Origin: Desulfobulbus elongatus DSM 2908
GTDB lineage: Bacteria > Desulfobacterota > Desulfobulbia > Desulfobulbales > Desulfobulbaceae
NCBI RefSeq assembly: GCF_000621145.1
Contig: NZ_JHZB01000010.1
Span: forward strand, 55,371 to 119,370
DNA: 64,000 nt
Direction of reading: 5' to 3'
Shown: piece after piece, positions 62,255 through 64,000 of the stretch
Layout of the letters: the number at the start of each line of letters is the position of its first letter
Numbering within the stretch: the first letter of the stretch is position 1
Translations under genes and position numbers: made by a program
Notes under the pieces: generated by a model
Database searches by the model: none
What the model was told of the DNA's origin: nothing
What the model saw: only the letters and a program-made list of their open reading frames with translations

Positions 62255-63601
62255 ATGTCAACTTCTACCTCTGACAGAACGTACCTTGATGCTGCCGAAC
62301 GGATTTTTAAACATGTGGCTGAAAAAGTCGATGCCAACATCAGTATCCGGCTCTGGGATGGCTCCTTCATCCCCCTGGGCGAGAATGCGACGGAACAGTG
62401 GCATATTTCGATCAGCGGGCCGGATGTGCTGGGCGCGCTCTTGCGCAGGCCCACGCTGGAAAGCTTCCTCCGGCACTATGCCGCCGGCAATATCGATTTT
62501 CTTGGCGGCGACCTGATCGAGTTTTACGAAGTGCTGCGCAGCCGTGGCGCAAAAACCAGGGGCGTGAGTTCCGGACGGATCAAAAAGCGACTGGACAAGT
62601 GGTTTTTGCTCAAAAACGCGTTTCCCTTCCTGTTCGTGAAAGAGAGCGACCTCGGACTCACCCATCGCTATCAGGGCGACCACAAGGGGCGCATCAAGGC
62701 CGCCCGCGACGAGAAAGCGTTCATCCAGTTCCACTATGATCTTTCCAACGAGTTCTATAAGCTCTTCCTCGACCCGGAAATGCAGTATTCCTGCGCCTAT
62801 TTCAGTTCCTGGACCGAGGAGCTGGCGCAGGCCCAGCAGAACAAGCTGGACATGATCTGCCGCAAACTCCAATTGCAGCCGGGGGATCGTTTCCTCGACA
62901 TCGGCTGCGGCTGGGGCGGCTTGCTCTGCCACGCCGCCAAGGAATATCAGGTCATCGGCCACGGCGTCACCCTTTCGCAGAAACAGCATGATTTTGCCGT
63001 GGCAAAGGTGCAAAGGCTGGGGCTGGCGGACCGCGTCACCATTGAGCTGCGCGATTATCGCGAACTGACCGGTGAGTACGACAAAATCGCCAGCATCGGC
63101 ATGTACGAGCATGTCGGCATAGCGAATTACACGACATATTTCACCAAGTTGAAGTCGCTGCTCCGCGAGCGCGGCATCCTCCTCAACCATGGCATCACCC
63201 GGCCGGCGAAGCGCAGCAAGTGGCAATTTTCGCGCCTCACGCCGGAGCGGCGGTTCATCCTCAAATATATTTTCCCCGGCACGGAACTGGACCATATCGG
63301 GCACACACTCTCCGAAATAGAGGCTTGCGGCTTTGAAGTGCATGATGTCGAGGGATGGCGGGAACACTATGCCCTGACCACCAGGTTATGGTGCCGGCGC
63401 CTGGAGGCCAGGAAAGAGGAAGCGATCGGGCTGGTCGGCGAGGAACGCTTCCGCATGTGGATCGCCTATCTCGCCGGGGTTTCCTTCGCCTTCCAGGACG
63501 GTTCGCTGGGCGTTTTCCAGACCGTGGCCACCAAGCGCGGGAAAAAAGACCTCTCCAACATGCCGCCCACCCGCGAGCATCTGTATCTGAAAAACACCTG
63601 A
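62255..63601 (+). CDS. cfa: Cyclopropane-fatty-acid-phospholipid synthase
   Basis: A 448-residue SAM-dependent enzyme that adds a methylene bridge to unsaturated acyl chains of membrane lipids. An N-terminal lipid-binding part (about 1-140) precedes FHYDLSNEFYKLFLD, MQYSCAYF, the SAM site LDIGCGWGGL, GVTLSQKQ and the catalytic-site region SIGMYEHVG. The length is slightly above the usual range. A ribosome site is weak (GCGGATAG). The gene is followed by an IS element. Confidence 0.94.
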   Translation: MSTSTSDRTYLDAAERIFKHVAEKVDANISIRLWDGSFIPLGENATEQWHISISGPDVLGALLRRPTLESFLRHYAAGNIDFLGGDLIEFYEVLRSRGAKTRGVSSGRIKKRLDKWFLLKNAFPFLFVKESDLGLTHRYQGDHKGRIKAARDEKAFIQFHYDLSNEFYKLFLDPEMQYSCAYFSSWTEELAQAQQNKLDMICRKLQLQPGDRFLDIGCGWGGLLCHAAKEYQVIGHGVTLSQKQHDFAVAKVQRLGLADRVTIELRDYRELTGEYDKIASIGMYEHVGIANYTTYFTKLKSLLRERGILLNHGITRPAKRSKWQFSRLTPERRFILKYIFPGTELDHIGHTLSEIEACGFEVHDVEGWREHYALTTRLWCRRLEARKEEAIGLVGEERFRMWIAYLAGVSFAFQDGSLGVFQTVATKRGKKDLSNMPPTREHLYLKNT

Positions 63602-63742
63602 TCGAAATCGACAGCCTGCAAACCCACAAAAAAGGTTCATCCGGCAAACGCGTACCTGGGGTTGGAAGGAGTTGTGGAAAAGTGACATGACATGAGCGAT
63701 GTTGTTTGGTGACGAAACCCGACAACACAAAGGAGCTCAGCC

Positions 63743-64000
63743 ATGTCACAAACACTTTTATATCATGCCCTTGGCATCAAGGGCGTCTCCTATCGCAGCA
63801 CGCACGTTCTTGGCAATGCCCTTGTCTTCTCTGTTGAAACGACCAACCGCCATGTTGTCTGTCAGACCTGCGGACATCGGTATTGTCAGTTTAAAGGGCA
63901 GACCGTTCGATGGTTCCGCATGGCGCCGGTCGGCCGCAAGCAGGCTTTGCTGCAAGTGATCCTGCATCGGTTGCAATGCTCACGATGTCGATGTCTCTGG
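63743..64000 (+). CDS. ISL3-family transposase, N-terminal part (runs off window)
   Basis: The first 86 codons of a frame that stays open to the last base. The N-terminal region MSQTLLYHALGIKG... carries a zinc-finger-like CQTCGHRY and CSRCRC pair, with the typical WFRMAPVGRK in between, as in ISL3 transposases. AAGGAG lies about 6 nt before the ATG. The GC content is lower than that of the neighbours. The left end of the IS should lie in 63602-63742, but I could not define its inverted repeat. Confidence 0.8.
   Translation, partial: MSQTLLYHALGIKGVSYRSTHVLGNALVFSVETTNRHVVCQTCGHRYCQFKGQTVRWFRMAPVGRKQALLQVILHRLQCSRCRCLW

Noticed and set aside
1..64000. CRISPR arrays, tRNA and rRNA genes
   Set aside because: No regularly spaced direct repeats and no tRNA- or rRNA-like conserved segments were noticed in the intergenic regions; only read by eye.

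Overview
The window looks like the chromosome of a high-GC (roughly 60-65%) Gram-negative anaerobe. A deltaproteobacterium (Desulfobacterota, perhaps Desulfobulbaceae-like) is the best guess. This is inference from gene content and order: a DUF4390-ntrY-ntrX-hemB block, ftsE-ftsX-envC-ctpA, a DmsE-type decaheme cytochrome with an MtrB-type outer-membrane barrel, and many GC-rich genes joined by ATGA overlaps. No rRNA, tRNA or CRISPR array was seen.

Layout. 0-3.8 kb (+): the tail of a histidine kinase, an HD-GYP response regulator, a SEC-C protein, a VanZ-like protein and an alpha/beta hydrolase. 3.9-11.4 kb (-): hemB, the NtrX/NtrY-type two-component pair, DUF4390 and an RNase II/R exonuclease. 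11.6-19.5 kb: era (+), then the ctpA-envC-ftsX-ftsE cell-wall block (-), a phosphoglycolate-phosphatase-like HAD protein and a DUF445 membrane protein (+). 19.6-28.6 kb (-): a 940-residue anchored coiled-coil/OmpA protein, glgB, an iron alcohol dehydrogenase, a CPBP protein, a small membrane protein, rsmA and tsaD. 28.7-32.8 kb: moaA (+), an ABC-F ATPase and pheA (-). 33.1-35.5 kb (+): an RNA-handling group (RRM protein, DEAD-box helicase, cold-shock protein, Lys-rich small protein). 35.6-41.2 kb: a kinase-fold protein coupled to UspA, a PilZ protein, RdgB, a U32 peptidase-family protein and a small outer-membrane protein.

41.4-46.6 kb is a divergent zinc-homeostasis locus: znuA-znuB-znuC plus a 51-codon membrane peptide on the minus strand, and a Fur/Zur regulator, a YraQ-type permease and its TIGR03943-type partner on the plus strand, around an AT-rich dyad. 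A stand-alone degenerate tyrosine-recombinase domain and a methyltransferase follow.

48.2-64 kb is the accessory part. It holds a beta-glucan-type glycosidase group (GH1, an SbmA/YddA-like ABC protein with an eroded ATPase domain, GH5, an endonuclease/exonuclease/phosphatase protein, and GH16 further on). It also holds an FGE-fold protein followed by a decaheme cytochrome and an MtrB-like porin (a probable trans-outer-membrane electron conduit), an old yellow enzyme, a DUF2148 ferredoxin-like protein, a duplicated Cys-motif mini-protein, a dispersed-repeat-like element, a cyclopropane-fatty-acid synthase and the start of an ISL3-type transposase that runs off the end.

The most unusual items are the eroded ABC ATPase among glycosidases, the FGE-fold gene at the head of the cytochrome-porin pair, the recombinase-derived gene without a catalytic tyrosine, the translationally coupled micro-ORF in the znu operon and the kinase-UspA couple. 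Products were recognised by reading motifs; no database search was run.
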